Of a stretch of 64,000 nt of DNA, positions 42,242-51,402 are shown one piece after another. Both the position numbers and the translations under genes were made by a program. The stretch covers positions 1,984,001 through 2,048,000 of the forward strand of contig NZ_CP157940.1 of the NCBI RefSeq assembly GCF_040207125.1. The letters are read 5' to 3'. The stretch's first letter is position 1. Every line of letters starts with the position of its first letter. The notes below the pieces were generated by a model, which was not told the origin of the DNA, did not search any database, and worked only from the letters and a program-made list of their open reading frames with translations. The stretch comes from Lacrimispora sp. BS-2 (lineage in GTDB: Bacteria > Bacillota > Clostridia > Lachnospirales > Lachnospiraceae).

Positions 42242-45200
42242 TTATAACCCATTCCAGGAACCATCCGCTCCCACTCTGTATCCATCAGGAGTCACGGTAT
42301 CCGTAAGCAGGGCACCTCTGACTCCATCTGAAACCGCATTAAAATAGTACCATTTTCCGTCCAGCAGTTTCCAGCCTTCGGCCATCTGTCCCTGAACAGC
42401 CGCTCCCGGCCGGTCAAGATAATATTTTCTTCCATTATCTTCTATCCAGCCGATCAGCATATAACCTTCTTTGTTAAAATAATACCAACCAGAAACACCA
42501 TTCCAGGTAACATATTCCCAACCCAAGGCACTGGTCCGGTCGGCTGTATAGTTAAACTTCCAACCCTTCCCATCCATTGCCCAGGAACCTGCCGCCGGAG
42601 ATTTTCCATCAGAACGTGTGGTGCTAGGTCCGCCGGTCACGTTAACAGGGAGGCTTGCATTTGCTCCTGTTCTTGAAATTATGTCTTCAGAAGATGACTT
42701 TTCAGAGGATGTATTTTTAGAAGGCATATTTCCAGAAGGCGTATCACCAGGATTCGTCCCGTTTTCATTATCTTTAGGATTGGAAGGATTTTGGTTATCA
42801 TCTTTACCGCCCGAATCCTGACCCTGGGTAACAACATAGTTGAATTTAGGGCTTATGGTCGCTGTATACTTGAAAATACCGCCTCCTCCTGCACACCCAC
42901 AGTTCGCCGTAGCAGCAGATGCACTTCTGGTCTTTGTGCCGTCGGATTCATTTGTGTAACTCATGACCTCATTGTAGAGATCCTCCGTTTTATCTGCCTC
43001 TGGAGTTGTAATGGTTGTAATATCTGTATTAACTGTAAATCCGTTTTTCGTAGAAATGGTAGTGTCTGCCGGAATGTATAAGCCATAGTTTGTGCCTTCA
43101 TCCCACTCTCCATATCCAAAATAACTGTTTAAATTAATTGCAAAGCAATCAAAAACGGACCTTTGTAAATTTTTATTTTTATACTCCACTTTTTTCAGAC
43201 TTTCACAGTATGACAGGGAGCAAGGCTCCGTCCTGGCAATGCTGGCCGGTAAGGTAAGGCCGGCAAGATTTGTACAGTAGAAAAATGTGTCAGAAGGAAG
43301 ATTTTTTAACTTCATATTATCCGGGAAGATTACTTTTTCCAGATCCCGGCACCATTCAAAAGTGCAGGTACCCATGGTCTCCAGCGATGCCGGCAGTTTT
43401 ATATACTCTAAGAAACTGTTGCGGAAAACACCGGTTCCCATATACCGGATGCTATCTGTCAATTCCATGGTTCGGATGCCGCTTCCTGAAAAAGCAAAAT
43501 CTCCCAGTGTGGTTACCGTAGATGGAATTCCCACATATTCCAGAGAATCGCAGCTGCTGAAACAGCCGTTATCTATGACTTCTACCCCGTAAGGCAGCGT
43601 TATGGTTTCCAGCTCTGAACAGGAGTTGAACGTAAATGCCCCTGTATTCTTTAAAGCAGAACCCTCTTCAAATACCACATCTTTAAGGTTTTTATTCAGA
43701 TAAAATGCACGGTCTCCAATGGTCTTTACGGTTTTTGGAATCTTTATGCCGGTCAGTTTGCTGCATTCAAATGCCTCCACTCCAATTTCTTCCAGGCCAG
43801 CCGGCAGTTCAATGCTCTCCAACGGGAACCTGTCAAAGGCTCTGTTTCCAATCCGCTTTAAAGATGCGGGAAGGGTAAGCTCCTGAAATCCGGTTGCACC
43901 ATAGAAAAAGTTATCTGGGATTTCTGTTACGCCTTCAGCAATTTCAATGGTCTTTACCTTACAGTTGTCAAGCACATAGGTTCCCCATTCTATATTTGGC
44001 GTAATAGTCATGCTGTCTAATGTCCTCTGGGCAAATGCTCCGTTTCCAACCTTCTTAAGGGTGGCAGGAAATACGATCGTATTCAGATTGTCGCCTTTGG
44101 TGGAATCCCAGTTGTCAGGTCTCTGTCCTGCTGGAACCTTAAATGCGTATCCGCTGATTTCCTCTGCGCCCTCCAGGATTTTATATATAGTATCTTCCCT
44201 TCCATTGGGATAATAAAGCAATGTTTTCTTATCCTTGGTGTAAAGCACGCCATCTACATCCGCATAGGACGGATTATCTTCACTTACATTTATTTCTTTA
44301 AGTCCATCACACCAGAATGCCTCGGCAGCAAATTCTTTATCCCCAATCAACCCTACACCTGCCGGGATCTCCACCTTTGTCAAATGGGCATACTGGAATG
44401 CTCCCTGGCCAATTCTCTTAAGGCTCTGGGGCAGAGTGATCTCTGTAATAGCATTACATTTGAAGAAAGCGTACTGTTCAATTGTCTCCAGACCTTCCGG
44501 CAGTACCACCTCCGATAAAACTTGGCAGCTTTCAAATGTATTTTGAGCTATGACCATTATTTCCGTCTGACTTAAGTCGGCACGTTCAAGAGCAAGACAC
44601 TGATAGAAAGCATTACTTCCGATCGCTTTCAGACTTCCAGGGAAAGTTACACCGGTTAGATTCTGACAGTTATAAAAAGCCTTACTGCCGATACCGGATA
44701 GCGTGTCGGGGAATGTTACATCTTTTAGTTTCTTACAGTTATAAAATGCTTCATTACCGATACTTGTCAGCGTGTCAGGGAATGTGATTGTCTCCAGACT
44801 GCTGCAGCCGTTAAACGTCCCATCTCCAATGGAGGTTATTCCTGCTTCTATGGTTACCGTTTTAATTTTTGTATTATTCTTAAATGCTCCGGCTTTAATC
44901 TGCGTAACATTTTTTCCATTGAGGGTTTCTGGAATCGTGATAGAAGTTTCCTTGCTTCCGGATTTTAACCCTTTGATAATCACTCCGCCGGATGATGAAT
45001 CTTCCACTGCATCCAGATAATCCTCTGGTTGTGGAACGGAAGGTGTATCGCCTTCATATAGGTCAAGGTCACCTTCAAGTGCATTATTACCGTTCTCGTC
45101 ATATAGCCACTCTGCTAATGCCTCAAAATATTCACTCTCTAAGTTGCTTGGACAATGGAACGTTAGGCCGTCGGTTCCCTCACCACATTGATAAAACGCG

Positions 45201-46015
45201 TTATTACCAATGGAAGGTACATTGCCATAAAAAGAAACCGATTCCAGAGAAAAACTGCATGAAAAAGCATCATCTCCTATTGTTTTAATCGTATCAGGTA
45301 TGGATACTCTTTCAATGTCAGAATATTCAAAAACACCATCTCCAATCCCTATCACGATTACGTCATTAATTTCTGACGGTATATCCACAACCATATCATT
45401 TCCATTGTACTCGGTGATCACACCTTTTCCGTTGATCACAAAATCATCGCTTGATACAGCAACCCGTACCATTTTAGTCGATACAGCCTGGTCCAACGGC
45501 TTATTCTGCTCTCCATCCACATTTCCTGTCAGAGCGTCATCTGTCACTGGGCTTTCATTTTCCGGCTTTGTTTCATTCTCATTTTGCTGATTTTCGTCCG
45601 CTTTCTCTTTTTCTGTCTGGTTTTCTTCCGTCTGACTTTCTTCCGGCTGACCTTTATCCGTCTGGCCCTCTTCCGGCTGATTTTCTTCCGCCCGACTTTC
45701 TTCCGGCTTGTCATCCTCCGGCTCGCTATGGTCTTTCTCGTCCGTTTCCTTACTCTCTTCCGTGCTGTCGTTCTCTGAATCAGCAACCGTTTCTTCGGAT
45801 TCTTGAGTTTCCTTTTCCTCTACCAGCTCCCCTTCATTACTTTCGTCACCTGTATCAGTAACCCCTTCGTCAGGCTCCTGACTTTCCTGTTCCTTTACCA
45901 GTTCCTCCCCATAAACAGGCAGATTTAAAGGGATCGCTGTTGTAAGGACTACTGCCGCCATTATGGAGGCTGCTGCTCTCCATACTCCCTTGCCTCTCAC
46001 ATGTTTTCTTTTCAT
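42242..46015 (-). CDS. BspA-type leucine-rich repeat surface protein with choline-binding repeats
   Basis: A 1257 aa secreted protein. Residues 1-37 are a signal peptide. About 38-165 form an acidic, low-complexity stretch with short EEN/EES-Q repeats (PEESQTEENQTEKEKADENQ). About 190-1000 hold about 30 LRR_5 (BspA/TpLRR) units of the type IGNEAFYNCKKLKDVTFPDTL. A Cys/Gly cluster NCGCAGGGGIF lies near 1037, then a Ser/Asn/Pro linker, then four aromatic cell-wall-binding repeats (about 1140-1250; GWKFNYTADRTSALGW, GWYYFNKEG, KYYLDRPGAA, KWYYFNAVSDG). It is likely attached to the wall by these repeats and binds host or community partners. Alone, minus strand; ATG 46015 is preceded by AAAGGAGAGGT. 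Confidence 0.9.
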   Translation of the reverse strand: MKRKHVRGKGVWRAAASIMAAVVLTTAIPLNLPVYGEELVKEQESQEPDEGVTDTGDESNEGELVEEKETQESEETVADSENDSTEESKETDEKDHSEPEDDKPEESRAEENQPEEGQTDKGQPEESQTEENQTEKEKADENQQNENETKPENESPVTDDALTGNVDGEQNKPLDQAVSTKMVRVAVSSDDFVINGKGVITEYNGNDMVVDIPSEINDVIVIGIGDGVFEYSDIERVSIPDTIKTIGDDAFSCSFSLESVSFYGNVPSIGNNAFYQCGEGTDGLTFHCPSNLESEYFEALAEWLYDENGNNALEGDLDLYEGDTPSVPQPEDYLDAVEDSSSGGVIIKGLKSGSKETSITIPETLNGKNVTQIKAGAFKNNTKIKTVTIEAGITSIGDGTFNGCSSLETITFPDTLTSIGNEAFYNCKKLKDVTFPDTLSGIGSKAFYNCQNLTGVTFPGSLKAIGSNAFYQCLALERADLSQTEIMVIAQNTFESCQVLSEVVLPEGLETIEQYAFFKCNAITEITLPQSLKRIGQGAFQYAHLTKVEIPAGVGLIGDKEFAAEAFWCDGLKEINVSEDNPSYADVDGVLYTKDKKTLLYYPNGREDTIYKILEGAEEISGYAFKVPAGQRPDNWDSTKGDNLNTIVFPATLKKVGNGAFAQRTLDSMTITPNIEWGTYVLDNCKVKTIEIAEGVTEIPDNFFYGATGFQELTLPASLKRIGNRAFDRFPLESIELPAGLEEIGVEAFECSKLTGIKIPKTVKTIGDRAFYLNKNLKDVVFEEGSALKNTGAFTFNSCSELETITLPYGVEVIDNGCFSSCDSLEYVGIPSTVTTLGDFAFSGSGIRTMELTDSIRYMGTGVFRNSFLEYIKLPASLETMGTCTFEWCRDLEKVIFPDNMKLKNLPSDTFFYCTNLAGLTLPASIARTEPCSLSYCESLKKVEYKNKNLQRSVFDCFAINLNSYFGYGEWDEGTNYGLYIPADTTISTKNGFTVNTDITTITTPEADKTEDLYNEVMSYTNESDGTKTRSASAATANCGCAGGGGIFKYTATISPKFNYVVTQGQDSGGKDDNQNPSNPKDNENGTNPGDTPSGNMPSKNTSSEKSSSEDIISRTGANASLPVNVTGGPSTTRSDGKSPAAGSWAMDGKGWKFNYTADRTSALGWEYVTWNGVSGWYYFNKEGYMLIGWIEDNGRKYYLDRPGAAVQGQMAEGWKLLDGKWYYFNAVSDGVRGALLTDTVTPDGYRVGADGSWNGL

Positions 46016-46241
46016 TTTTCTCTACCTCTCCTTTACTTATAATATTTGGATCCAAACATAACATCCGGTTATGTTTTTCCATTTGTACCTGGGCTGCAAT
46101 AAGAGGATTATCAGCCTTCCTTCTTATTTCAGCGTTCGTTTTAGCAGGTTAGACCACTAATTGCCAGAGCGTTCACATTACCAGACAAATTAAATCAGCA
46201 ATGAGCAAACGATAACTCCCCACTACCTGTCATCACTGATT

Positions 46242-46653
46242 AGAGGATTACTTATAAACACCTCTGGTATTGATGTCTCCAAAAGCAAACCCATAATCGC
46301 CATCATGGGACTTCTGGGTAAAGTCGTGGAAAAACCTTTTTTAATCCGCCGCACCGCAAGAGAACTAAAAGAGCTGGCCTGCTCTTTCAAAAGCTTATAC
46401 GATAAGACTTGAATCATTGTGGAGTACACCGGCAAATACTATCCCCCTTAGCACGGTATCTCCCGCTGATTCCGGTTCTTATGTCAGCGCAGTCCATGGG
46501 ATTATCCATGGCTGCGATAACAACTCTGTCCGTAAGGTTAAGACCGGCAAAGTGGATGCGGTCAGAATTGCTGACTACGGACTTTCTAATTGGGTACATT
46601 TAAAGCCTTATGCCCCGCAGGAGGATACCCGGCTCCTTTTAAAAGCTAAATAG
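46242..46653 (+). pseudogene. IS110-family transposase remnant (N-terminal part)
   Basis: One frame reads GIDVSKSKPIIAIMGLLGKVVEKPF and RRTARELKELACSFKSLYDKT then stops; it continues as EYTGKYYP, and a shifted frame gives SAVHGIIHGCDNNSVRKVKTGKVDAVRIADYGL then NWVHLKPYAPQEDTR. These are the DEDD transposase blocks of IS110 in order, broken by stops and frameshifts. The C-terminal half and the ends are missing. It is a dead insertion sequence. Confidence 0.8.
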
Positions 46654-46978
46654 ACGCCAGTACACCCAGTACTCGAACCTCATATCAGCTTTCAAAAAAC
46701 AATTCCTATTCTTAATCAGGCCTTAGCAGGCGCCGATACCTATTTCCTTGAACTACGCCCCCATATAATAAAGTAAGGGTAACGCCATCAGCGAAGGCGG
46801 AGGCTTCCATGATTTTCTCTCTCCCATAGAACCAGGAAAAAAACACTTCTCGCCTTCACAGCAGGCTCTTCACCCTTTGTAAATTTTAAGTTTAGAAATA
46901 TCTAAATTTATGTAGATAAAAATGTTTTAAAAATGGCAATTCGCTATTCTCAAACGAGAATAACGATGGTATAATAAA
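46654..46978. other. Gap after the IS110 remnant
   Basis: No gene or strong signal is seen. Some sequence may be further IS110 decay, but no motif is convincing. The stretch becomes AT-rich towards 46,980, with a TATAAT-like box near 46970. Confidence 0.3.
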
Positions 46979-47018
46979 AGTTAGGTACAATTTTTTTTAG
47001 GTCACCTAACTTTTTTTG
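46979..47018. terminator. Terminator-like hairpin before the transglutaminase-like gene
   Basis: AGTTAGGT and ACCTAACT pair around a T-rich loop and are followed by TTTTTTTG; an attenuator in the leader of the next gene is also possible. Confidence 0.55.
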
Positions 47019-47085
47019 TTTATTTTCACTATAACAGCATTATATTTAAAAATCAACCCTATTTTTTTAATAAGGAGCACTTTGC

Positions 47086-47904
47086 ATGAATTTTCAATTT
47101 TTATCTTTCCTGCCCATTTTAGCTTCCCTGATTATAATGGCCCCAATCGCCGAATCCCCAGCCGTAACCCAGGAAATTCCCAGCCTGATTTCCCAATGGG
47201 AAGATACTTTCCCTTCTCCGGTTGCTGTGATACAGCTGCCCAAAGGATTGTCTGATGATTCCATTTTTGATCTCATTGACAACTACGAGATAAACTGCGC
47301 TTCCTTTCCCTGTGAAGCCTCTGACCTAAGTTTTACCTCCCTGTCGGAGAAGGGGGATTTCGGCACCTATGAAATCCGGTTATCCATGCAGGCCTCTGAA
47401 GATTCGCTTAATACAGCGGCAGACAGCCTTTCTTTTGCAATGATCCAAATGGCGGAAGACGTACGCCGTACTGCCCCATCGAGCCTGCCTCAGGATCTTC
47501 TTAACACAGCTTTCCAGAAGGTATCCGGCAATGCTTCCTACGATTACGCCCTTGCCTCCCTTTCCGGTACCGGCCGCATGGCGGAATTTATGCACTTTGA
47601 CCGTACTGCTTATGGCGCCCTGGTTACCAAAAATACTGTCTGCACCGGCTACTCCAGAGCGCTGAAAGGAATATGTGACCAGCTGGGAATCCCCTGTTGG
47701 GTCATAATCGGTACAAAAAAAGGAATCGCACACAGTTGGAATGCCGTTAAACTGGGCGACCAGACTTCCTATATAGACTGTACCGCTGCCGCCGTGGGAG
47801 AACTGGAATTCGATCCTTTCCTGTTTGACAAGGCACTGGCTGACCGATATCAATACTCTCCCGCCTTATATTCCATCCCGCCGTGGGAGTCGGGGAGCCG
47901 ATGA
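47086..47904 (+). CDS. Transglutaminase-like domain protein, probably secreted
   Basis: A 272 aa product. The hydrophobic N-terminus (QFLSFLPILASLIIMAPIAES) looks like a signal or anchor. The C-terminal domain has the Cys-His-Asp layout of transglutaminase-like proteases: NTVCTGYSRALKGICDQLGIPC (Cys), GIAHSWNAVKL (His) and TSYIDCTAA (Asp). Usually these cleave or rearrange peptide bonds outside the cell. ATG 47086 follows AAGGAGCACTTTGC. Both flanks are gene debris. Confidence 0.82.
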   Translation: MNFQFLSFLPILASLIIMAPIAESPAVTQEIPSLISQWEDTFPSPVAVIQLPKGLSDDSIFDLIDNYEINCASFPCEASDLSFTSLSEKGDFGTYEIRLSMQASEDSLNTAADSLSFAMIQMAEDVRRTAPSSLPQDLLNTAFQKVSGNASYDYALASLSGTGRMAEFMHFDRTAYGALVTKNTVCTGYSRALKGICDQLGIPCWVIIGTKKGIAHSWNAVKLGDQTSYIDCTAAAVGELEFDPFLFDKALADRYQYSPALYSIPPWESGSR

Positions 47905-47923
47905 AACGTACTCTTATCATAAT

Positions 47924-48120
47924 GCTGCCCTGTTTCAAGGTAACCGACGCTGCCACCATTGCAGCCATTATTGAACGCTGCAAGGCACAGGATACCCAGA
48001 AAAAAGGATACCGTGTTTGAAAAAGAGGGCTTTGAGCTTCTGGAAAATATTCTGAAAGAATTCGGACAATTGAGGGAACTGGTTCTCTATGAAAACTTTG
48101 TGGCCACAGTTTACTCTTGA
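47924..48120 (+). pseudogene. Broken duplicate of the 3' end of the NMT1/SsuA-like lipoprotein gene
   Basis: About 195 bp match 41064-41258 closely: shared blocks include GCCACCATTGCAGCCATT, AAGGCACAGGATACC and TTTGAGCTTCTGGAAAATAT. An extra A in the run near 48001 shifts the frame. There is no start or upstream part. It is a leftover of a second lipoprotein gene or a partial duplication. Confidence 0.88.
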
Positions 48121-48400
48121 ATGAAAGACATGCCTTATAGGATTTACATATATTTCCCGGTGTAACGAAGCGTCTGGTAGTAATCTCCACTAATTCTATC
48201 TATTATCTCCTCAGAAAAGTTACGCCACAGAAAGAAGACGGATATTTCGTAGAGGAGGATGGCGAACCCGGAGTACAGCGGGCATCTGTGCCATCGGATT
48301 TATGATCTGTCCGCCCTGCGGGAGGCGGGAGTACGTCTGCCGGATACTCCCCTTGAGACGGGATTGAAAGTACACTTAAAATCACTGGGATATCTTTAAG
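48121..48400 (+). other. Gene debris, family not recognised
   Basis: The + strand holds a frame ending near 48400 that reads SGHLCHRIYDLSALREAGVR and DTPLETGLKVHLKSLGYL before a stop. It looks like the last ~40 codons of an ordinary protein with no upstream part. I cannot name the family. Confidence 0.4.
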
Positions 48401-48522
48401 ATCATTTTGAACCCATAATTAAATCTCATCTTTTTTAATCTTTCAATCAGTGCTATAATAAGAATTGCAGGGTCGTGCTTGCTGCGGTCCTGTAATTTTA
48501 TGCAATGATTGGAGTGAAACTT

Positions 48523-49470
48523 ATGAACATCGTACTATTAGAATCCCTGGGCATCCCGGACTGCCTTTTAAATGAATACGCAAAGCCTCTGACGGATGCC
48601 GGTCACTGCTTCACCTCCTATCCGAAGGATACGGATCCAGAAGTCCAGATTCAACGGGCCAAACAGGCAGATGTCATCATGATTGCCAACATGCCTCTGC
48701 CCGGGCAGGTAATATCCGCCTGTGAGCATTTAAAATTCATAGATGTTGCATTTACAGGTGTTGACCACGTAGACCTGGAAGCAGCAAGAAAAAGAGGAAT
48801 CAAGGTCAGCAATGCAGCCGGATACTCCACCGAAGCCGTGGCAGAGCTTACGATCTGCATGATGCTCTCTCTTCTTCGCAATGTGCCCCAGGTGGAAGCC
48901 CGGTGCAGGGAAGGGAAAACAAAGGACGGCCTGATAGGCTGCGAGATTATGGGAAAAACAGTGGGCATCATAGGCGCCGGCGCGATTGGTACAAGGACTG
49001 CCGAACTCTGTTCCGCCTTTGGCTGTAAGGTTCTTGGATACAAACGGCGTCTGACCGGGAGCGAGCCTTCATTTATTGAATTCGTATCCCTTGACGAGCT
49101 GTTATCCCGTTCTGACATTGTAAGCCTTCATTGTCCTTTAAACGATGATTCCCGCCATTTAATAAACCGGGACACCATTGCCAAAATGAAAAAGGGCGCA
49201 TACTTAATCAACGCTGCAAGAGGGCCTGTTGTGGATTCCAATGCCTTGGCTGAAGCGTTAAATAACGGCTATCTTTCCGGTGCCGGAATCGATGTCTTTG
49301 AGACAGAACCTCCCCTTGATCCGGAACATCCCCTTCTTAAAAGCAAGAATACCATCGTTACCCCTCACGTGGCCTTTGCCTCGGTGCAATCCATGGAGGC
49401 CCGGGCAAAAATCGTTTTTGACAACATTAAAAATTGGATGGAAGGCTGTCAGTCAAACATCATTCTTTAA
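48523..49470 (+). CDS. D-isomer specific 2-hydroxyacid dehydrogenase
   Basis: A 315 aa NAD-dependent enzyme. The Rossmann motif GKTVGIIGAGAIGTRTAEL is at about 145-163. The catalytic Arg lies in LINAARGPVVDSNAL, the Glu in IDVFETEPPL and the His in TIVTPHVAFAS. It reduces a 2-keto acid or oxidises a D-2-hydroxy acid; glyoxylate, hydroxypyruvate or phosphoglycerate-like compounds are all possible. ATG 48523 follows TTGGAG; the longer frame at 48505 has no site. Confidence 0.93.
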   Translation: MNIVLLESLGIPDCLLNEYAKPLTDAGHCFTSYPKDTDPEVQIQRAKQADVIMIANMPLPGQVISACEHLKFIDVAFTGVDHVDLEAARKRGIKVSNAAGYSTEAVAELTICMMLSLLRNVPQVEARCREGKTKDGLIGCEIMGKTVGIIGAGAIGTRTAELCSAFGCKVLGYKRRLTGSEPSFIEFVSLDELLSRSDIVSLHCPLNDDSRHLINRDTIAKMKKGAYLINAARGPVVDSNALAEALNNGYLSGAGIDVFETEPPLDPEHPLLKSKNTIVTPHVAFASVQSMEARAKIVFDNIKNWMEGCQSNIIL

Positions 49471-49561
49471 AATATTTGCCGGGTAAAAAGCAAGAGATTT
49501 TTTGTCTCATTTGCATAAAAAATACTTGTAATTCAGAATCTTCGTGCTATAATTTAGACAT

Positions 49562-49634
49562 GGGGATATAGCTCAGATGGGAGAGCGATGCGTTCGCAAC
49601 GCATAGGTCACGAGTTCGAGTCTCGCTATCTCCA
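49562..49634 (+). tRNA. tRNA-Ala (anticodon CGC)
   Basis: 73 nt cloverleaf: acceptor GGGGATA/TATCTCC, D arm GCTC-GAGC, anticodon stem ATGCG/CGCAT with loop TTCGCAA (anticodon CGC), T arm with TTCGAGT. Discriminator A; CCA is not encoded. Confidence 0.95.
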
Positions 49635-49640
49635 TGTAAT

Positions 49641-49714
49641 GGAAGTATAGCTCAGCTGGGATGAGCGTTCGCCTCACACGCGAAAGGTCATGGGTTCGAG
49701 CCCCATTACTTCCA
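49641..49714 (+). tRNA. tRNA-Val (anticodon CAC)
   Basis: 74 nt cloverleaf: acceptor GGAAGTA/TACTTCC, anticodon stem TTCGC/GCGAA with loop CTCACAC (anticodon CAC), T arm ATGGG-TTCGAGC-CCCAT. It lies 6 bp after tRNA-Ala, so they are likely cotranscribed. Confidence 0.95.
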
Positions 49715-49730
49715 GTATCCCATAAACTAA

Positions 49731-49780
49731 GAAAACACCGGAATTCCTGCAATATAAGGAATCCCGGTGTTTTTGTTTTT
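49731..49780 (+). terminator. Terminator after the tRNA pair
   Basis: AAAACACCGGAATTCCT pairs with AGGAATCCCGGTGTTTTT; a T run follows. Related ACACCGG-ATTCC-CCGGTGTTT palindromes recur near 50940 and 51545. Confidence 0.88.
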
Positions 49781-49824
49781 CATAGAATATGGTTATTTTT
49801 CAGATTTTGATACCCAAGCGACAC

Positions 49825-49858
49825 TTATCCACAATAATGTGGAAATAATTGTGGATTG
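49825..49858. promoter_or_regulatory. DnaA-box-like cluster
   Basis: TTATCCACA (49825-49833, perfect DnaA-box consensus) is followed by TGTGGAAA (49838-49845) and TGTGGATTG (49850-49858, inverted, 7 of 9). Three boxes in 34 bp lie in a gap without genes (49781-50014). Confidence 0.4.
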
Positions 49859-50014
49859 ATTGTTAATGTCTGAACATTCGACACAAAGCCGCAAATTATT
49901 ACAGGTTTACTGTCATTAATTATACACAATCACAAAGTAAGGCAAGCTTGAAGGCATGTTACCAGCATCATGCTGATAGTTAGAAATTGTTTCATTTACA
50001 AAATAAAAAATCTC

Positions 50015-50476
50015 CTAATATGCATCGATCATTTTTACCTTTTCGTCCCGCCCCATCAGCTCATAATAATTACGCCATTCTTCAAGGGAATGTAAAGGAA
50101 TTCCAATACCATTTACTTCTGTATAATCATTGATTTCTTTCTTTTTCAAAGGAAAATAATATTCCTTATCATTATTAACAATAGTAAAACCTGCCATTAC
50201 ATCAATATCAACTCCGTCAACGATGAACTCCATAAAACTTTTGGATTTGTATTTAGCATTTGGATTCGGCTTCTGAAGATTTCCAAGAGATAACAAAACA
50301 TCTTTAATTATTTCCGCATCTTCTTCAACCGCTATAATATCTATATCATGAAATTCAGATGTGATTCCTTTGAAGTATAACAACAAAGAGGCTCCAATGG
50401 CCCATGTAACATTTTTCTGATTTAATTCTTTCGCAATTTGTGATAATACTGTCAGCTTATTTTCTATACTTTCCAT
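50015..50476 (-). CDS. Nucleotidyltransferase-fold (MNT/AbiEii-like) protein
   Basis: A 153 aa product. WAIGASLLLYFKGITSEFHDIDIIAVEED matches the nucleotidyltransferase core (G-S ... D-x-D) and DVDIDVMAGF-like text gives the third acidic residue (VDGVDIDVMAGFT). Such small proteins occur as housekeeping enzymes of unknown role or as antitoxin-like or toxin-like partners. No partner gene is beside it. ATG 50476 follows AGGGGGTGTTGATATG. Confidence 0.72.
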   Translation of the reverse strand: MESIENKLTVLSQIAKELNQKNVTWAIGASLLLYFKGITSEFHDIDIIAVEEDAEIIKDVLLSLGNLQKPNPNAKYKSKSFMEFIVDGVDIDVMAGFTIVNNDKEYYFPLKKKEINDYTEVNGIGIPLHSLEEWRNYYELMGRDEKVKMIDAY

Positions 50477-50532
50477 ATCAACACCCCCTGAATTACTATT
50501 TATATATGACTTTATCCCAAAAACAACCAGCT

Positions 50533-50782
50533 ATCAATATTTAGTTTCCAATGTACTATTCTTACTTTCACAAACTCTTCACAGTTTTATCAAATTCCCG
50601 TCACAAATTTCCGGTATATTAAAGACTGTAAAGAGGCCAATAACCTTAAAAGTAGTACTTTTTTTCATAACAGCCGGCAGGATCGCCCCGATCTCGCCGG
50701 CTCCCTCCCTTTTTATCACACAAATCTTTAATCACTTTACTTATTACTTATTGCACTAAAAAACTGTCAACTAAATATTGAT
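50533..50782. repeat. 250 bp segment bounded by a 14-bp inverted repeat
   Basis: ATCAATATTTAGTT (50533-50546) is matched in reverse by AACTAAATATTGAT (50769-50782); flanking bases also partly pair (CCAGCT / GTTGGCTG). Inside is a GCCGGC-GATCG-GCCGGC hairpin with a T-rich tail (50673-50715). No gene is present. It may be a non-autonomous element or the relic of one. Confidence 0.5.
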
Positions 50783-50936
50783 CGTTGGCTGCTTTCTCCG
50801 TAATATCTGTCTGCTGTCTGAATAGTACCTCAAAAAACTTCCGTTATCCCTCCATTATCATCGCTGTTTCAATTTTCCCTATGCACTCCACCAGCTTTAG
50901 CCAAACAACCTGATGCACTCTTTTACCCATGTACAG

Positions 50937-50990
50937 CAAAAACACCGGGAATCCCTGCTTCCGCCAGGATTCCGGTGTTTCTATTTTTTG
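50937..50990 (-). terminator. Terminator downstream of the rubredoxin-like gene
   Basis: AAAAACACCGGGAATCC pairs with GGATTCCGGTGTTT; related to the tRNA terminator sequence. On the minus strand it follows the gene at 51034. Confidence 0.75.
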
Positions 50991-51033
50991 AAAGATATGG
51001 AACTATTTTTTACCCTGGTACTCTTTTCTGCAA

Positions 51034-51366
51034 TTAATATTTTCCCAGTTTCATATGTCCTGCAAGTTCTGTTTTTGATCTTTGTTTAATTACCCATGCT
51101 TCATCCTTTGCCTGGGTAAAAGCGGATACACATTTAGGATCTAAATTATCCTCAATACCTTCCTTACTTAATGCAATGATTTTTTCTGCCAATGTGATGA
51201 TTTCCATATGAATGGCATTGGTCCGGTCAGAGCGATAGATTCTCTCAGCATCTTCGTCACTGAGCTCCTCAAATTTCTCTGCACCCATTTTACATTTTGG
51301 ACATTTTTCCGGTGGGGTCTCTCCTTCATAAACATAGCCACATACTGTACATCGAAACAGCTTCAT
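51034..51366 (-). CDS. Rubredoxin-like domain protein
   Basis: A 110 aa protein. Residues 1-36 form a rubredoxin-type iron knuckle: [25 protein letters not shown] with two CxxC pairs. The rest (about 37-110) is helical and polar ([34 protein letters not shown]). Such two-part proteins are related to the C-terminal domain of rubrerythrins and to electron carriers in oxidative stress defence in anaerobes. Start ATG 51366 follows AAGGAGG. Confidence 0.85.
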   Translation of the reverse strand: MKLFRCTVCGYVYEGETPPEKCPKCKMGAEKFEELSDEDAERIYRSDRTNAIHMEIITLAEKIIALSKEGIEDNLDPKCVSAFTQAKDEAWVIKQRSKTELAGHMKLGKY

Positions 51367-51402
51367 AACAATACGCCTCCTTGGTTAAAGAATATTTTTT
51401 AA

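Noticed and set aside
45544..45861. Frames opposite and across the E/Q-rich part of the LRR gene
   Set aside because: They are products of low-complexity repeats in the LRR gene, with no ribosome site.
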